A DNA stretch of 64,000 nt, from positions 372,001-436,000 of the forward strand of contig JAQQWL010000008.1 of the NCBI GenBank assembly GCA_038363925.1. The letters are read 5' to 3'. The notes under the pieces were generated by a model. The model did no database searches. It had not been told where the DNA came from and was given only the letters and a program-made list of their open reading frames with translations. The stretch comes from Apiospora phragmitis (taxonomy: Eukaryota; Ascomycota; Sordariomycetes; Amphisphaeriales; Apiosporaceae). Position 1 is the first letter of the stretch, and every line of letters starts with the position of its first letter. The translations under genes and the position numbers were made by a program. Of the stretch, positions 48,818-61,153 are shown in pieces.

Positions 48818-51358
48818 CTTGTCGGAGAAGCAGTAGCTGCGTTAGTGGTGAAGTAGTACGAAGAATCGTCGTTTCAGCTGCGCTGGCTCCTTGCTTGGAC
48901 TCCTGGAAGGGTTGTTTGGCGTGTCAAGTATCGTTTCGTGGGTAAGGGCTGGAATGGGTGAATGACGTAAAGACCAATAGCTAAGGTCAAGGTCAAGTAG
49001 TTAGAGAAGGCACTGAAGTGCGAAGCAGCTTCAAGCTTCAGATTGATCAGACACTATTCGGCTGTGGGCTGGTAGGGATGTGAGTGTGGATGGGGACTGT
49101 CTGGGGAAGGAGGATTACCTCCAGGTTAGCTAATGTGGATCGTGGGGATCAGCTGGACTGCGGGTTGTTGATCGATCGATTGAGCATTGAATGGATGGAA
49201 GGGGGAGGAAAAGTCACGATGGGTCGGGGTCGATCGTTGATTACAGGTGTGATGTAAATAAGTACCGGTCTACTCCGTACAGAAAAAGCCAAAAGGGCAG
49301 GCAGGGAGAGCAGAAGGGCGATCATCCAGGACTTTAAAACATGGAAAGCATGAACACGAACACATCATCCCAGCCAAGGGGAGACACTGACTTCACCTAC
49401 TCAGACATGATCCCGTGCAACAGGAAAACAAAAAACAAAAAGAGACCAGGGCCCCAAAATCTCACGATCTTCGTCCCCTCTTCTCGTGTCTCTCCGGTTC
49501 GGCGTATGCCAGCCTGCCAGCCTCCCACCCAAGCAAAGTCGCTAGGCCGCTGAGCGTATCAGCTGGGCGCATGGGGTGAGATGATGGGAGAAAGAGGTGA
49601 TGTGCTGTGCGGTGCTGCTGTGCGATGTAAGTGTAGGTTTGGAAGTGCTAAGGTCATGTAGCTACAAGGAAGTTATGTAGATGCCCCTCCTTTTTTTCTA
49701 CTGTCCGGTAGCTATCATCCCCGTCCCGGCTGACCCAGGCCCAGGCCCCAGGCTAGGTAACTTCTAGGGGCTTCTGGTTCTGGGGTTACTGAAGCTCTGG
49801 TGGGGCCCTCAGCTGGGGTAGAGGCTAAGGGCAGCTAGACCAACCAATCTGGAGCTCGGAACGGTGGCATGTGGGAACGGGGGAAGCCGGGCAAGCATTC
49901 CCCACAGCGCACTCACTCGGGTATCCCACAGTCCTAGCCTGCCTCCCACTCCAACCAGACTCCAAGGTTGCGGTACGCGGTACTGGCACTACCGTCTGGC
50001 CATGTACCGGCCATTGGGTTGGATTAATTAATCTGTACCTTGCGCTTGGTAACAAACATGCCCAACTACCACCTTCGGCTACCACCCTACCCAGAACCTA
50101 CCCCTACATAGACCATACCACCACATAGCCTTTCTGGGCACGCCTCTTGGCCCTGCACCATGCAGAGTCAATTGATCAGAATGACTGGACATTGGCCTGC
50201 TTGCCTGCGAGCTTCATTGTCATCAATCGGAACAGACACTGCCGACTGTAAGGATAACCCCCACCATGGAAGTGAAAGTATCTAGGGTAAGGAGGTGTGT
50301 AGTACTGGCCTCGTAATGATAAGATAATTCACAGGTACACTGTCAGCTCAGCAAGCACCTAACCAGACCAGCCAGGCGATGGGGGGAGAGAGAGAAAGAG
50401 AGGGGAGAGAGAAAGAGGCAGCTTGGGTATTGCCAAGCCTGATAACTCGTAGATCCCTTGCAGATCTAGAACAATCTTGGTGTGGAGTAGCCGCGTCCGC
50501 ATGCTCAACAAAAACTGGCGACCGCTTGCTTTTTGTCAGCTCACGATGTTTGGCTCCCCTACCACTACCGCTGCATCCGGGGTCAAGACTCACTCCATCG
50601 TGTGTGTGGCGGTCAACATTGATTACAACTGTTTCCCATCGGTGTCTTCCCTGGTCGGCTGTCCGTCACACCATCAACAACCCCGAGCTTTCCCCATTGC
50701 ATTCATTTACTTTCTATCATTTGACTCTATACCACGACAGCAATAATCTCCTTGTCGCTCTTCTTGTTATTCTACGCATCAGGCTCGCCTATGGGCTGTC
50801 GAGCCTGACAAGAGACACATGTCAACCAAATCAGGCGAGCACCGATATCAGGTTTTGTCCCAGTACTAGGTTCAATTAGAGCATGATGGATATCTTTCTT
50901 ATTGCTTTACAAGGCCTATTATTATTATCGGAAGGCTGCTTGCGCAGCGCAAAAGTGTAACTCTCGTATTTTGCCCACACTCTCCCCATGAAAGTCAAAC
51001 TGCAGATTTGGGTATGATTGCGAACCGAAAGAATCCCACCCCCCGACTGTCTGTCGATGTGATACGGTATACCTCGCCAAATACCTCCCTGTCCCTGCCC
51101 CCTTATTCAAAAAAGAAAAACGCATCAGTGGATGCTTCGTATCGCTTCTATATCTCGTCAAGATGAAGCCGTAAACCATGACCGGCGTCTGCCTCCCCGT
51201 GCCCATGTAATAGTTTTCGTCGACTTCGGTAAAATAGAGAAACCACGCCTGTTGTTTGTAATTATTCAAGGCGCAATAGGCCGCTTCCGCACTAGAACCC
51301 GCCGTTTGCGCCGTCGACCGTCTTTTTCCGTATGGCATAGTCCTCTTCTGGAGGAACA
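48818..51358. other. Intergenic region
   Basis: About 2.5 kb containing the SDR promoter and the 3' end of the large disordered gene. TACTCCGTA occurs at 49271-49279. A 144-codon minus-strand frame at 50925-51359 follows the upstream stop but has no recognisable features and is probably 3' UTR. Confidence 0.6.
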
Positions 51359-54300
51359 CTAGTCATCCAATCTGAACATTCTTCGCAATGCCCCAAACTT
51401 CTTCTTTTTCTTGTTGTGGTTCTCGGGCTCAAGCACGTCCTTCTTCTCATATCCGGTAGTTTGAGCTACACCCGGCAGTCCCATGCTGGTGCTTCTCCTC
51501 TCCGATATGTTCGATCGAGCCACCGGGCCGCCATTCACTCGTCCATCGGCAGTGCTGGGTCTTCCGTTTTCACCCGTGTCAGGAAGGGGCCAGCTGCCGT
51601 TACATGAGCCTGGCCTTCGTTTCTGGAATTTCGGACTCTCGAGGATTCCGTCGCCTCGAAGGTCCCGAAGTTCGTCTGCATCGCGCTCCAACAGCGTATC
51701 ACGTCTTGCCGCACTTTCGGACAATCCTACACGTTGAATTTTGCCCGCCTGATCAGCCTTCTTGTTCCTGCGCAGGATATTGTCCATGAAAGACCTGCGG
51801 TTTTTGGGTCTCTCAGTTGGCGTATAGGCAGGCTCAGCGAGTCTGGCACGGCCTGAACCCGACCGGTTCAATGTTGAAGTTCCAATACCAGAACTTGATC
51901 GGTGTTGAGGCATAGGGCGGAACAAGGCTGCGCTTTTGGGGCTGCGCAGTGGACTGGGCATCTGCATTGAGTGATCATCACCGGAGTCGGGTAGGTCAGG
52001 AGTCTCCTCGGTCCCTTCCACCACTGTAGAGCTTCTTTGAAACCTGGATGGAGCCGTCGTGGAACCCCGAAGTGTGCCAGAGGTCATTGGCCTAGTGGGA
52101 GGCAGCGGTGCCGCATCTTCTTCATCACTAGAATCTGCAAACCGACTACGGAACGCAGGTGCACGAGGGCCATCGCCGTCACTAGAATCGTCACGAATCC
52201 GGCTGGTTTGTTTCGATTTCTTGCCCGCCTTGCTTGAACGACCAAAGCTGGGAAATTGTATCGATGGGCGTTTAGAGTCTTGACTTGACTCGCTGTTTGA
52301 GCGCAGGGTACGGCGCATACCCAAGGATACCGGTGGTCCACCGGCAACACCACTTGAGCTCCGATGGAAGGGCGATTCAGGAGGTGACATGGACCGTAGA
52401 CTGAACCTGCCGGAACTCCTTTCAGCGGGTGCTGTTGCTTCACTAGCAGGGCCCTGGCGCATGGTGCTGCGGAATCCGAAGCCTCCTGAGGAAGTAGCTC
52501 GCGAACGCTTGAAGCTACTGTCGCTGGCATCGGATCCGCGTCGTTGCAGATCTGGTTTGGAGGTCTTGGTGATGGCGTTGCCTGCAGATGCTGACGCGAG
52601 CGTAGAGTTTGTTGCCTTCCTTCCGGGTGCAGCTGTTTGGGGTCTCATGGTCGTTTTCGACATCGAAGCCGGTCGCTCAGCCGGGGCACTTACGCGTCGA
52701 GATGCGCGGCTATCAGTCTCTTCGCCTACTGTCGCTCCGCGCATAGACTTGCGCATATGAACCTCACTAGCGATGGGCCTTGAGTTTTGAGGTTGCTTCG
52801 CAGGCTGCTCAGTTCGGAGTGAAGTACGCATAGGCCCTTTCGGAGCAGGGGCATTGTAACGATCTTCTGCTGTCTTCGTACCGGGCTGGATCATGTATAC
52901 TCTCTCAGGATTCGTCGGTTGCGAAGGCTTGCTTCCAGAAGCCGGTGCTTGCGCGTGTGCCATCTGAGCTACAGAGGTTGACTTGATCTGCTCAGCCGTT
53001 CTTCTTTCTATTGCTGGGCCGACGTGTAGGAGTTTCGGCATCTGCATCATCACCAGCTTCGATCATTGCTTCCCGTTCTAATTGACGCCGCTTCTCCGTA
53101 GTTAGACTTCGCCAATATGACTCGGCGGTTTCCCAGTCATTCACAACCTTTTGCGTAGGCTCCGTAGAACCTTCTGCGTCCTTGATCACCTTTGACAGTA
53201 AATGGTCTCCCATGGGTTCCGATGCAACCGGTTTTGTTGGACGCGAAGCCTCGATTGGCGCAGCCTTGGATTCTTTGCTAATAGGACTCTCTACGACGGC
53301 GTTTAGTGACTGATATCCGTCGCCCTCAACGTCAGAGAGGTCTTCGTAGGCATCGCTATAGATGCTAGCATTGGAATTTTCGTCCGAGGCATCAGTAGCG
53401 TCTGCGGCGGTGGATACCCCGACGAGGGTTGTCTGAGGCAAGACGTGGGCTTGAGTGGGCTGTACTTCTGCTTCGGGTTCGCGCATGTCTTGGGCAGCAC
53501 GGGAAACATCATCTGACTCAACACCTTTGGTTGTTGTATGCCCCAATGGTCGGGCTTCCTCTGACTCCTCATCTGGAAATTTCCCAGGCACTTCAAAATA
53601 CTGCTGTTGATTCGACTTCGACTCAGACGGATGAGAGCTACCCGCGATCGCCGGGCTGGGATTCGTGATTGAAATAGCAGGCACCTGGTTATCTGGAAGC
53701 TCGATTGCCCTTTGTGGCTCTGCCTGCCTCGTCCTATCGGGGCTTTTGTTCGGAATTGTCGGCACACTCTCCAAGCGGTCGTGGCTATCTGCCATAATTG
53801 TCTGAGTGCTTGGTATCATTTCCGCGTCACTTCCTCCACTCATCTCGTCATTGGACCGTTCGTCCTCACTGTACGAGCTAGCACTGTCTGAATCATAGCG
53901 ATGGGCTTCTGCAGATGTTACCAAAGGTGGGAGCGGCTCTCTAAACCGGGAGATGTTTGCTGCATTGCGCGAGGATTGGTCCTGGGCAAGAATAGAACCC
54001 ACAGCATGGTCATTCGACAGGGCAATAGTTGTATTGTTGTATGTGTCGGCCGGAGACGTAAAGCCAGCACCAGAGGGCCGCATCAAAGGCGAAGAAGGCG
54101 TTGCTGGTGAGTACGCAGACCCCGATGGACGTATGAGAGGTCGCTCTTCCTCGGGTTCCCTAAGCTTCTTCTCACGAACGCTGCCGAAACTTGGAAGAGC
54201 AGGTCGTGGCTTCATGATCTCATCATCGTCCAACGAGAAGTCCTTTTTCTTGCTTTTGCCAATGTTGCTATACCAAGGCCGTTTGACTTGCTGGGGACTT

Positions 54301-56392
54301 TGCGTAACTGGCAAATCTTCGTCCTCAGTTGGCGCAGACTCGCCAACAATCATGGTATTGTGGTCATCAAAGCTAACGCGAACTGACTTCTTGTGCGGAA
54401 CCGAGACCTCCCTTTCAGGAGAAGCCACTCGCATATCAGAGCCCGTCTCAGACGGCGATGCATCGCGTAGTGAAGGGTCATGGTGCTTCAATGCCGACTT
54501 GATCGGAGAAGCAGACCTTGGTAGAGGCGCATGGCGTACCGCTAGGTTTTCTGAAGGAGTGGTTGCGAACCGTGCAGTCCGGGCTGGGCTGTTGGACGCT
54601 GAGCGAGAAGCGCTGCCGTTCCGTGAGAGCTCCGTTACTGGCTTATTTGGCATGTATGCCACTTTCAGCTCTGCTGGTGCCTCTTCTGTAAACTCTGAGC
54701 GAGCCTGGGGTTCGGCCCACGCGCTAGAGGAAGATTCGCTTGGGTCTTCAACCGTAGAAAACAAGGTTTGTTGCGTCGGGACGTCGTCTAAAGCTTGACG
54801 GACATCTTTTGATGCCGCATCCTCCTCGGGTACTTCCCTAACTACCGATGGTTTTCGACCGACTAACCTGGCGGAAGGGGCCTCTGCAATCTGCAATTTA
54901 CGGTCTCTAGTCTGTGTGCTTGGCTCTTCTCGCTGGAGCTGCTGATCCTGGGAGGGCTGCGCCCACTCAAGGTGAATTGATGAAGCTTTTGTGGGATTGG
55001 CCTCGACATATGATTCTTCACCAGTTGGAGGCTCTCTCGCATTCGGGGGCGTTGCAACGACTGGAGATCCTCGATCTGGCAAATCGCGTTCCTCTTCACT
55101 GGGCTCAACTGTAGTTCCCCTAACCCTGGCTACCGTCCCTTTGGACAGGTGGCTCCCGGAGCGTTGAACGCCCTGCTTCTTCTTCTTTGGCTGCTTTTCC
55201 GATGCTTCCCTCGTGTGGTAACTCGTTTCCATCAGATCTAGTCGATCTGTTCTTGGCACCATTCTCCTCGAGTTGGGATCGTATACCATAACTTGATCGG
55301 AATTACCCGAGAAAGACACCGGGAGGGAAGCCCTATTTGAATTCGAGGGTGAGACGCCCCACTGCTGGTTCTGATCGGCGGTAGGTGAGGGCGAAGGAGA
55401 TGTCGCGCGGATCCGGCTCGGATACGAGAAATTGACAGAGTTCTGGCTGTCAGGGCGCCCGGTAGAAGCGAGGCTGTCTGGTCGCCGCCTTGGCGATTTC
55501 CCAGTGCTAGTCATGGGCGCATCCGACGTGCGCACATTGCTCGTGTCGCCCGATGGCTTTGTGTACCAGGATGGTAGCTCCGTTTTCATTTTCTGGGACG
55601 CTGTATGAAAGTTCTGCATGCCTACCCCTGCCTTCGACGGGCTCTGCCCTATTGAGCTATTGCGATGTCCATCTGGGATGGCAGGCACTGGCGGGTGTTC
55701 GTTCTGGCTCTGACTTTGGCTTTGAGGCTCGCGACCATGTGGCGAAGGACTACGGAATGTCCTCTCGGTCATACTACCCGAGCTGCCGCGTCGTTCCAGT
55801 TTCGGCGTCCTTCTCCCGCCAGCGGGTGCGCTCGAGACCGAAGATATCGAAGGGCTCCGGCGCATAGTGCGCTTCGTCTGAACTGCGCCAACATTGGTCG
55901 GTGTGTGAGGGCGAGCGCGCAGTGCAGCGGCCGCGGCTGCTGACGAGAGCGAACGATTGGAGTTCTGGCTAGACATGAAGGCGGTAGCAGCAGCAGTGGA
56001 GGCGTTGGGATTGACGGGAGCAGGAGTGGAATGCTGCGAGGCATACGAAAATAACATCAGTATCAGGTATAATAGAGTTCGAGGTGCGTGGCGCTAGGCC
56101 AGACGGGATGTGAATATACTGTCGTCACTATGGAGGGAAGTCGGTTATTTCGGATCGTCCCCGACCCACCTCACGACATGGCAATGACTGCTAGTATGCG
56201 ATAGTAGCCGCATGCCGCATGTCCGGTACGACGAGGGTGTGCTAGTAGGACAGTCTACTCGCTAATTTCTGCGCGGAACAGGCACTACCCTTCGCGACAG
56301 AGACAAAGGGACAAGACATGTGTGAACCAACCAGAACGTACCGGATTGGGAGGCCCACGGCCGCCGCGGCGATTTCTCCTCGAGCCGAACAT
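51359..56392 (-). CDS. Very large, mostly disordered fungal protein (function unknown)
   Basis: Minus-strand exons 56392-56342 (MFGSRRNRRGGRGPPNP) and 56033-51359; intron 56034-56341 (308 bp) has a GTACGT donor. About 1574 residues if one extra base around 52997-53010 is removed; upstream of that point the frame ends ...TRRPSNRKKNG and it continues as RTAEQIKSTSVAQM in the next frame. Almost the whole protein is low-complexity: Ser, Pro, Arg, Glu rich, with an alanine run near the N-terminus (SSAAAAAALRARPHTPTNV) followed by VQTKRTMRR. Two islands stand out: WETAESYWRSLTTEKRRQLEREAMIEAG, a predicted helix, and the basic C-terminal tail KKKKKFGALRRMF, which could bind membrane. The ends look like those of conserved filamentous-fungal proteins, but I cannot name the family. 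A cortical or scaffold role is only a guess. Confidence 0.75.
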
Positions 56393-58936
56393 ATTTGCTC
56401 AGCTGTAGCTAGATGTAGCTAGATGTAGCTAGGCTTGTTGAACCACGCGAACTTCTGGTCGTACGCGTATGAGACGACAGATGGCTCCAGGGCCCGGTGA
56501 GGGAGATTATAAGGCGGTCATATGGAATGAATGAAATGATAGTGTGAAGAGATGAATAACCCTGTATGAAGAAGAAAGAGAAAAAGAAAGCCCCGGGTGC
56601 TGAACGCCTAGCCTTTGGGAGACCTGCAGGTATTGATTGAACAAGTTGGCAGAGTGCATGTTACCATGCGACTACCTAGGTTAATGGATTAGAAAAGTTG
56701 ACAAACAGCTGTCAAACCCCAGGAAGGAAGAATATTTGATAAGGTAAGAAGTAGATGTCCCCGATGAGAATGGGGATTTGGACGATCGTGTGGGAAGCAG
56801 ATAGGAGCTTGGACGTGAAAACAGACAGTGAGAGATGAGATGACCCCCTACCAGGTTGTTAATGATGTGGTGGATCCCCCGAGAGCTGTTTATTAATGTT
56901 TCTGTCTTGGCACTCGATTTCGCAATTGATGCCGGTAAAGCAGAAGTCTGCTCATATTGTTTGTAAGCGACATCAAATGGCCTCTTTGGTTAACTGTTAT
57001 ATTTACCATCTCTATATTCTCTCTGTTCCATCAACGCTGCATTGCATAAAGGCAAAAAGGGCGCCACAGAGCCATGCACTTTACACCTGCCGCCAAAGTT
57101 GAAACCATGCGGTTGGCGAAAGGTACCTAACGTACGTGGACCTATGTACCTTACCTAGAATGAAATGGGGTGGCTTGGCGGCGGATCGGTCCAGTCCAAA
57201 GCCACTTTTGTTTCTATTCCTGGTGATGTCATGTGGGATCATTCTGGGCTAGGGTACTCGTAGAGATTGATTGAACATGACAATGCCGACGGAATGGGAA
57301 TGACGGAGCACGGGAGCCACCCAACGATCTGCTGAGATGAGCTGCATTTCTGCCCCATTCAGAAAGGCCCTGTATTCTCTTGTTGGACGGGAATAGCCAT
57401 GGCATCCATGGATCCAATGCCTATTTCAACCACATATCCTCCTGTCGCTATCCTGACTCGGTAGGACCGTAGGACGCGCAGACACGTGTCCGTGTACGTA
57501 CAGTGCATACATATTACATAATATCACGACGACCGTATTGGATCCGAACAATCCGCCGAAGCACACACAGGCACACATATATCAGATATGCTAATGTTTC
57601 ATAAGTATGCTACCACAGGAGGCTGTGTCCATAGCGCGTAGAACACGTATACTCAAGAGTCTGCTAGGTTTCTGATGGACAGCTTAGTGTTCTAGTGACG
57701 ATCAGGAGTCTGGCCTTATGCCGGTTGCAAGTCAGCATATGTGCGAGGTAGGTCGTGCCAGGTATAGGTAGAGATTAATACTTTCAACCTCAGAGATCTA
57801 CAAACACCCCCATTAGACGTGAAGACTGCGCGTTACAACAAATAGACCTCGGACGTCTCGGTAGACGCAGCGCAGGATTCAAGATCGCACAGTAACCAGA
57901 TTGATTTCTAGATGCGACACTCAAAATGACGTCACTGGTCCCCGAATTGGCCAGCAGTAGAAAGAGATGTGGAAATTGATGCGGGTGCCATGAAGCTATA
58001 TTTTCAGGTCCATACTATGTAACAAGCAATGGGCTTCACAGATGGTAGCCGTCGACAATCCTTTCAAGGCGTTCTGGCAGGCATAATACTGTACACGACA
58101 GGTAGTGTCAAGGAAGGACGAAGCACCCATTCACCACAGCTGCTTTTTCTGACAGACGAAGGATATGTTCACGACCACTCTAATCGCTTCTAATAGTCGG
58201 GAGAGTACATCAAGGCGTTGGCGTGCCTAGTATCAGCATCACCTACCACCGTACAAGATGTACTATTAACAATACTTTTACTTGTGCAGCTATGACTTGC
58301 AAGGGATGTAGTACAGCACGAGTCGATCAAATCCAGAACAATCACACAGAACTGAAGCTACAAAGAATACAGGGTCAAATACGGCAATCTTCGTAAGAGG
58401 GGTAAGTATCAATGATTCATATTGGTGGCTTAGACCAGGTATGCAGTGTGACCGCATAATGTGTAACAAGCAATACACTGCTCTCGAGCGAAAAGTATAC
58501 CACCCTACACCAAGACAAACTGCCCTGTAGTGACGACTCGCTTGGGCTGTAACTGATTCGTATGCCATACCTTTCTTCAAGCAACAGTCCAGGCTTGCCA
58601 GGGATGGCCAGCATGTATAGATATGCTCAAGATGTGTGTAATGTGGATAAATTGGCTTTAGAGCGAATCCTTGACAATGTCATGATATGACAGTCCAACT
58701 CTTGGTCTCGCTAGCCATCATGAGAATATGGTATTGGGGGGTATTTGATACCAAAAAGGCCGACTTGTTCCCACCAACAAGCCATACCCTCAAGGTAATA
58801 AACAGCTTCATATCAATGTAGCCGCTGTTTTAAAAGCAGGAAAACCTGCTGATGCGCTGAACTATACAGCGCAGCCGGTATCGACGGGTCCCTGTGTCCA
58901 GCAACCAAACCGAGCCTGTCTCAGGCAAGTACTTCC
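56393..58936. other. Intergenic region
   Basis: About 2.5 kb upstream of the large disordered gene and downstream of the membrane-protein gene. It includes a 10-mer tandem repeat at 56404-56433 and TACCTAGG/ACGTACGT-rich stretches near 57120-57160. No gene supportable. Confidence 0.6.
56404..56433. repeat. Three tandem copies of TGTAGCTAGA
   Basis: Two perfect and one near-perfect copies of a 10-mer located 12 bases upstream of the start codon of the minus-strand disordered gene, so probably in its 5' UTR. Confidence 0.88.
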
Positions 58937-61153
58937 TTAGCCGACTGGGACACGAGCGTCTCTAGTGCTGCCTCCTCCGGGGCCGTCGTCATCGTGACTC
59001 GATGTAGGGCCATGGGAAAGGGCATCCTGGGCATCGCTGACAGGTATGTAGGCATCATCATGAACGTCCTCTTCGTAATACTCGTCCTCGTCAAATTCCT
59101 CGCTCTGGGTCTCTTGACTAGGCTGGTTATCCATGTGAGGAGCCTGGTACCCAGATGGCGGAGCAGGCGCTCGTTCTTGTGTATTGTTGTTGTTCTTGGC
59201 CGGAAGCTTGTTGCTAACCTTCTTTCCCTTTCTTGACTTCATCTTGGCCTTCTCCAACAGCCTGCGTCGTTCCGCCTCTTCTTGACGTCGGCGGCGGTCC
59301 TTGATTTCGTACCGGCGGATCAGTGCTACGGGTGGTCGCCCGAAGATTCGCTCGTATTCACAGAACTCGCACACCCATACATCTTGGGGCGCAGGTGGGT
59401 GGTGGTAGTTCTGGTACTCGGTCTGCTGGCGGCGTTCTCTGGCGGCTTGCAGCAACGGGCTACCCGGTCGTCTTTTCGCTTTCTTCTGTGTAGCACTTAC
59501 AACAGGCTTGCTTCCGTTGGTAGCCACGTTTCCACTGGCTGAAGTCCCTAGGTGTGGCTGGCTGGTCTCTGTAGCTCGAGCTGTGCCACCAGGGTAGGGA
59601 TCTCGGTGATCGCCAGGTAGGGAAGTCTGAGGCGGAACAGCCATGTGAGGGCGTAAGGACTCTGATCCAGGCCAAGAAACAGAGCCAGGAACTGGAGAAT
59701 CGAAAGTAAAGGTGAACTGCGCTGAGGTAGGTGTGGCTCTAGAAGAGGCTTGTTGTTGCAGAAGACTTATGTTCTCCTGGCCGTGGGGTGCTGAGAGCTT
59801 TTCGGCACTGGCGATGGCATTCGAGATAATCCCCGAGTTCTCGCCTGGTACAGAAGATAGAATGTTAGAATGTGCTGTTCAGTGTGCAAGTGGTGGCATT
59901 CTGGTCTTGGCTGTCAAGGGTCTCCTCTCCATGTGATGTGCAATAGTAAAGGTGGACATTGCAAACCGGCCGTGTAGTGGAGCTCAAAAGCCCGTAAAGG
60001 CGGGACAAACCGCCGGGGCCGCCATTTGCGTGCAGCACAACGAGGGGCAAAGAGCAAACCGAACGCCTTTGAGAATATGTGCACATAATAGACACAGAAC
60101 AAGACTTGGCAATGAAGAGATAAGGAACGAAAAAGACTGCAACAGGTTCGAGGCATGGAGAAACGGTATGCACGTACCTGCAGGAGAGCCGGGATATTGG
60201 CTACCGGATCTCAGCTTGGGATTCTTGGGCAAGCCCACATTCGTGTCGGAAATGGTCCGCATAGGACTCCTGCCGTTTCGATGGCGACCATACCGGCCTC
60301 TACCAGGCCCCGAGATCCCTTGAGCACTGGCATTGCCTGGAATAGACTGGTAATACGCATGGGGAGTGGCCAGTGTAGGATCACCAGGGCCCTCGTCACC
60401 TGTAGTAGGAGGGGATGGCATACCCATGAGGCTGGGGTCGCTCAGGACGTGTGAGCCGTTGAGCATGTTTTCTCCGGCTATTGGGATCTTGCGCTTTTTC
60501 TTATTATTGGTGTTCTCGAACGAATCATAGCCGTCGGCCGAGGAGGCAGTTGAAGGCGGCGGTTGCGGGATCGTGTGCCGACCATGGCTTTGACGAGGCG
60601 GCGTGCGAAGTGCGTAACCTAAGGATGTACCGAGGGAATGTGAGATAATGGCTCTCCTTGCTTGATCTAGCAGTCTTTTCTCACCATGCTCGTTGCTGCT
60701 ACCACCTCCTCCTCCTAGACCAGACCTTCGCAGACTTGACTCCTGTGCCAATTCGACTGTGTTCTCACGACCCACTACATTCGACGCTTCCCCTCTGCCC
60801 TCCCCCGCTTCCGCCCTCAAATTGTATGGATAGTCGAACAATGGGACGTTGTTTTGGGGCGATGGAGGGTAGTTGATCGTGTCAAGCTCCTCAGACGACA
60901 GTCGATCTCGCATTCGGCGTTTAGGCAGTGGTCGGATGGGCCGGTCAGGGTAAATCGACGATACCGATTCTGTGGACATCTTATTATCCGTGCTGTCTTC
61001 TGCTGCTGCTGCTCGATCCGCCCATGTGAATGTTAGCCAAAGGACTGGCGGGGCAATGACAAGTGCCATGCAGGTAACAGCGGCCTTGGAGGTCAGGAAA
61101 GAGAGGAAATCATTGTTGAGGGATCTAGGCTTGAAGGCCCAGTCCAGAAACAT
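58937..61153 (-). CDS. Single-pass membrane protein with a C-terminal CxxC (WVCEFCEYE) segment
   Basis: Minus-strand exons 61153-60178 and 59844-58937; intron 59845-60177 (333 bp, GTACGT donor, ...CCAG acceptor) splits a glycine codon. 627 residues, no frame break. One hydrophobic segment near residues 24-46 (AVTCMALVIAPPVLWLTFTW) follows a short N-terminal tail; I see no cleavable signal peptide. The rest is disordered and Ser/Pro/Gly-rich, with a KKKRK cluster. Near residue 480 is the best-conserved-looking block, PQDVWVCEFCEYERIFGRPP followed by ALIRRYEIKDRRRRQEEAERRRLLEKAKMK, that is, a CxxC pair then a strongly charged helix. The C-terminus is acidic. I do not recognise the family; proteins of this layout occur in filamentous fungi as uncharacterised. 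A zinc-binding pair is possible, but only two cysteines are in the block. Confidence 0.78.

Noticed and set aside
50925..51359. A 144-codon minus-strand frame just after the disordered gene
   Set aside because: It begins at the stop of that gene, has no motif or splice support, and is better explained as 3' UTR.
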